NCBI GenBank assembly: GCA_015501055.1
Contig: JADNYV010000381.1
Coordinates: 1-32,860, forward strand
Source of the DNA: Mucidula mucida
Lineage: Eukaryota; Basidiomycota; Agaricomycetes; Agaricales; Physalacriaceae
DNA length: 32,860 bases
Reading direction: 5' to 3'
In this document: piece by piece, positions 29,554 through 32,860 of the stretch
Layout: each line of letters opens with the position of its first letter
Numbering within the stretch: position 1 is the first letter of the stretch
Translations under genes and position numbers: made by a program
The notes under the pieces: model-generated
Database searches by the model: none
Told to the model about the DNA's origin: nothing
Seen by the model: only the letters and a program-made list of their open reading frames with translations

Positions 29554-32500
29554 AGGCGCAAGTTCCATTCTGCGCCAGAGTCGCTCCATGAGGGCTGCAG
29601 AGGATAGCGTGACGTCGAGGGGTTCGGTATCGGGCGGTGGCATGGGTCGGAATAGATGTGATGGAAATTGCGACATGGGGACTTCAATGCGAGCAAGCGC
29701 GGGTGGCTTCGGCTTGTTCGGATATTGTTGGTGGAAATCGCTGATAGCTTCGTCGGCATTTTTGAGATTGCATGCCGGTTCCCATGTCTGCTCGTGTGTG
29801 CCGTAACCTTTCCAGTGAACCTTGTATTGAAAACCCCCGCGGTACTTTCGGGAATTAACCACTTTCTCAACCTCCCATTCCGGTTCGGCTCCTTCCAGCA
29901 CAGGTGGTGGACGCGTGTCTCGGGGTTGTGTTGGAAATTGGGGCTCGTGGTAAGGCGTCAACAGGGCCTCATTGAACACGGGATGGATGCTTTTCCACGT
30001 GTGAGGAATCTGGAGCTTGTAAGAGCTCGTCCCAACTTTCTTGATCACTTTGAACGGCCCGAAGCGTTTGTCATCGAGCTTCTTCATTGGTCGATCCGTG
30101 CTGAGATTCGTCCCTTCCAGCCATACTTTGTCGCCTTCCTTGTACTCCACTGCCTCTGTCCGTTTCCTGTCATAAAACCGTTTCATATCCTCTTTGGCCA
30201 TCTTCAATGCCGACCCCACTTCGTCCCATGTTTTCCTCATGCCGTCGGCAAACTCCTGCGCAGTCTCATTTCTCGATGCCGTTTTCGGGGCGGTGCCTTT
30301 GTAGGGGTGTCTGCCCATGTCTGCAAAGAACGGAGTGACTTTAGTTGCCAAGTGTACCCGATCATTGTAAACAAATTCGGCAGAGGGTAGCCATTCGTGC
30401 CAGTCGTTCTGATGGTAGTTGACAAATAACCGTAAGAAATGTTCTATCTCTTGGTTCAGCCGTTCCGTCTGCCCATTTGCCTGTGGATGATACGCTGTTG
30501 TAAAGTTTCCTTGTATGCCCAACAACCGGTACAACTCCTTCATAAAACGCGAGTGGTATTGTGGACCGCGATCATGTATCATCTGGCGTGGCATCCCATG
30601 TATGGGGAAAATGCGATCTCGGTAGATGCGGGCCATGCCTTCTGACGTCAGAGTAGTGTGTGTCGGTATGATACGTAATCGCTTTGTGAAATGGTCCACA
30701 AACGTGCTGATAGCGTTGTATCCTCCCGATTCCGGCAGCTCTCCAATCATGTCCGTCCCTACTATTTCCCATGGCTCGCTTGGCACATCAATAGGATGAA
30801 GAGGTGCAGCCAGCTTCGTGCGATGTGACTTGGTGACCTGGCATTTTTGACACCCTTCTACGTATTCCCGGACGTCTCGGCTGATTCCTGGCCACCAATA
30901 GGTGCGTGTGATCAGCTCGAGGGTCTTGTATCGTCCAGGATGCCCTGCAAGCTGTGCATCATGGTGCATTCCAATAACTCTTCCCCGCAATTCCTTGTCC
31001 TTCGGTATGTAAATACGATCCTTCCACATAATAAGTCCATTTTCCTTCTCTTCCCATCCTTTTTCTTTGTTTTCTAATGCTTTTTGTACGTATCTGTCTT
31101 TGTTTCCTTTTCTTTGTTTGATTTTGTTAAGTAATTCGTCCTCCGGTGTATCTACTGTATGTAAAGAAAATTGAATTTGTGAAATAAAAAACTCCGGCTT
31201 GAGCAAAACAACGTTTTCGTTATCTTTTTCCCCCTTCTCAAGGCCTGTCATCCTTGACAAGGCATCAGCTTTCCCCATTGTCTTGCCCGGCTTGTGAATC
31301 ATCTGTATGTCATATTCCGCTAACTCCGTAACCCATCTCGCCTGCCTCCGATTCAACTTCTGTGGCTTCCGGAAGTACTGGAGGTTTTGATGATCGGTAA
31401 ACACCTCCACCGTTTCCTTTGCTCCAAGGAGATATTGTCTCCAGTCTCAATCGAGTCCATAATAGCCATCATCTCTTTGTCGTAGATCTCATAATTGCGC
31501 TCTACTTCGTTCAGCGCGCGAGACCGAAAGGCTACTGGTCTCCATTTTCCGTCACCAACTGGGAAAGAACCGCCCCGTTCGCATAGTTCGAGGAGTCTGC
31601 CTCAACTCGAAACTTGCCGTCGTCGCGTGGTACGATCAGAACGGGTTCTTCCGTCATCCTCCGTTTCAACTCCTCAAACGCCTCGTGCTGCTCCATGCCC
31701 CAAACCCACTCGCCCTTCCCGGTTAGCGATGTCAATGGCTTCGCTACTCCCGCAAATCCCCGGATGAAACGTCGGTAGAAGTTGCAGAAGCCCAGGAATG
31801 ACTGTACTTCCTTCTTCTTCGTTGGCTCCTTCCATTCCTTCACTACGGCCACTTTTGCCGGATCCATCTTCACCTCTCCTCCTCCAACAATAACTCCCAA
31901 GTAATCTACAGTATGTGCCTCAAAACTACATTTCTCGGGTTTTAAATACAACTTATTTACTCGCAATATCTCTAGTACTCGTTGTACGATATGCCTATGT
32001 TCTCCAACGTGTTCGTAAAAATAAGTATGTTGTCTAAGTAAACTATAACATGTCCTTCATCGATCAATTCCTTCAGAATGTGATTTATGAATGATTGGAA
32101 CGTTGCCAGCGAGTTTGTAAGTCCGAAGAACATGACTGAGGGCTCAAACAGGCCTCGGTTTGTTCTAAACACCACTTTCCACTCATCAGCTTCTTTGATC
32201 CGGATGTTATTGTAACCCCATCGGACATCCATCTTTGTAAAAACCTTCGCTCCCTTCAACTTGTCGATAAGCTCCTGGATCAACGGCAAGGGGTATCGGT
32301 TCTTGATTGTCATGTCGTTCAACTTCCGATAGTCTTGTACTGGCCGAAGACTTCCGTCCTTCTTTTTGACAAAGAAAAAGGGTGATGCCATAGGTGAAAT
32401 TGATGGCCGTATACGTCCCGTCGTATGTTTTCTTCCAGGAACTCATCTAACGCCTTCTGCTCGGATGGACTAAGGGGATAAACCTTGCAGTCAACCGGTT

Positions 32501-32860
32501 TGGAACCAGGCGTAAGTTCTATCGCGTGATCCCAGGGTCTTCGCTCCGGTAACTTGTCAAAGTCCGCCTTGCTGAATACATCGGAAATTCCTCGATGTAA
32601 GGTGCAGCAGCGGATGAAGGCTGTTGTGATCTCAGCTTTTCCGCTTTTGCGATAGTTGTCCCAGTCCATCCAGAACAAACGCTCTCCCTCTTCCAACTTC
32701 TCTTCTACGTCTTCTCCTTCATCTTCCGGTGAGTCGTACTCGGGTAGATAGCCGCAGCGGTCTGGGCATCGATCAAAGTCAATGTGGATTCCGTCCAGTT
32801 GATCGTGGGGTTGTGATATCGTAGCCAATCTAGCCCCAAAAAGATACTTGTTTTGCAGAT
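29551..32860 (-). pseudogene. pol: Ty3/gypsy (Tf2-like) pol, frame-shifted, runs off edge
   Basis: From the right edge leftward, the minus strand encodes the end of the protease and linker, reverse transcriptase ([13 protein letters not shown], then YLDN at about 32050), RNase H, integrase and chromodomain. The 29551-31410 part, 619 codons, is unbroken. It carries an HHCC zinc site (MHHDAQLAGHPG and CQKC), the DD35E residues (GTDMIGELP, HDRGPQ, NGQTERLN) and a chromodomain (YKVHWKGYGTHEQTWEP). The part from 31440 to 32780 has at least five apparent one-base deletions, near 31442, 31541, 32003, 32420 and 32776. In the RT active site the second Asp of YxDD is Asn. Gag and the 5' LTR lie outside the window. 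It could have moved only with help from another copy. Confidence 0.9.

Overview
The window looks like a repeat-rich, accessory stretch of nuclear DNA from a mushroom-forming basidiomycete (Agaricomycetes). The reasons are many spliced genes with short introns (about 43-77 nt, mostly GT-AG), a KDZ transposase with a CxC2 cysteine cluster, chromodomain Ty3/gypsy retrotransposons, a fungal-type HNH protein, and tandemly expanded lineage-specific genes. There is no bacterial-style operon organisation. Species and chromosome cannot be told from the sequence alone.

Layout. A 244-bp MITE (399-642) precedes a cluster of a kinase-like paralogue family on the + strand. Two copies have complete spliced reading frames (1149-2345 and 6217-7439). 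Three are broken: 3100-4533, interrupted by a solo LTR; 4788-5079, truncated; and 15415-15716, displaced 10 kb downstream. The flanking DNA, which carries remnants of a minus-strand gene, was copied together with the kinase-like genes. A frame-shifted unknown gene follows (7731-9676), then an apparently intact HNH-nuclease-like gene (10677-11976), then a complete four-exon gene joining an ADP-ribosyltransferase-like domain to a four-bladed hemopexin-like propeller (13087-14864).

From 16.6 kb on the DNA is mostly mobile. It holds a gypsy pol with a single nonsense codon (minus, 17346-20636), a pair of minus-strand genes (a 6-exon gene of unknown function and an RNase H1 hybrid-binding-domain gene, 21518-25499), a KDZ transposase pseudogene (plus, 25852-29010), and a second gypsy element (minus, from 29011 past the right edge). 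The 3' LTR of that second element cuts off the end of the KDZ gene.

Processes. Local duplication, one probable gene-conversion tract, nested transposition and decay dominated by C-to-T / G-to-A changes have shaped the region. The CpG signature is directly visible when the two copies of the duplicated block at 5.2 and 15.7 kb are compared, and it fits the TGA nonsense codons in the mobile part. The most interesting candidates are the ADP-ribosyltransferase-hemopexin fusion with one exon per middle blade, the kinase-like family with an altered catalytic loop, and the RNase H1-HBD / unknown gene pair. All domain names come from reading the translations by eye; no database search was possible.
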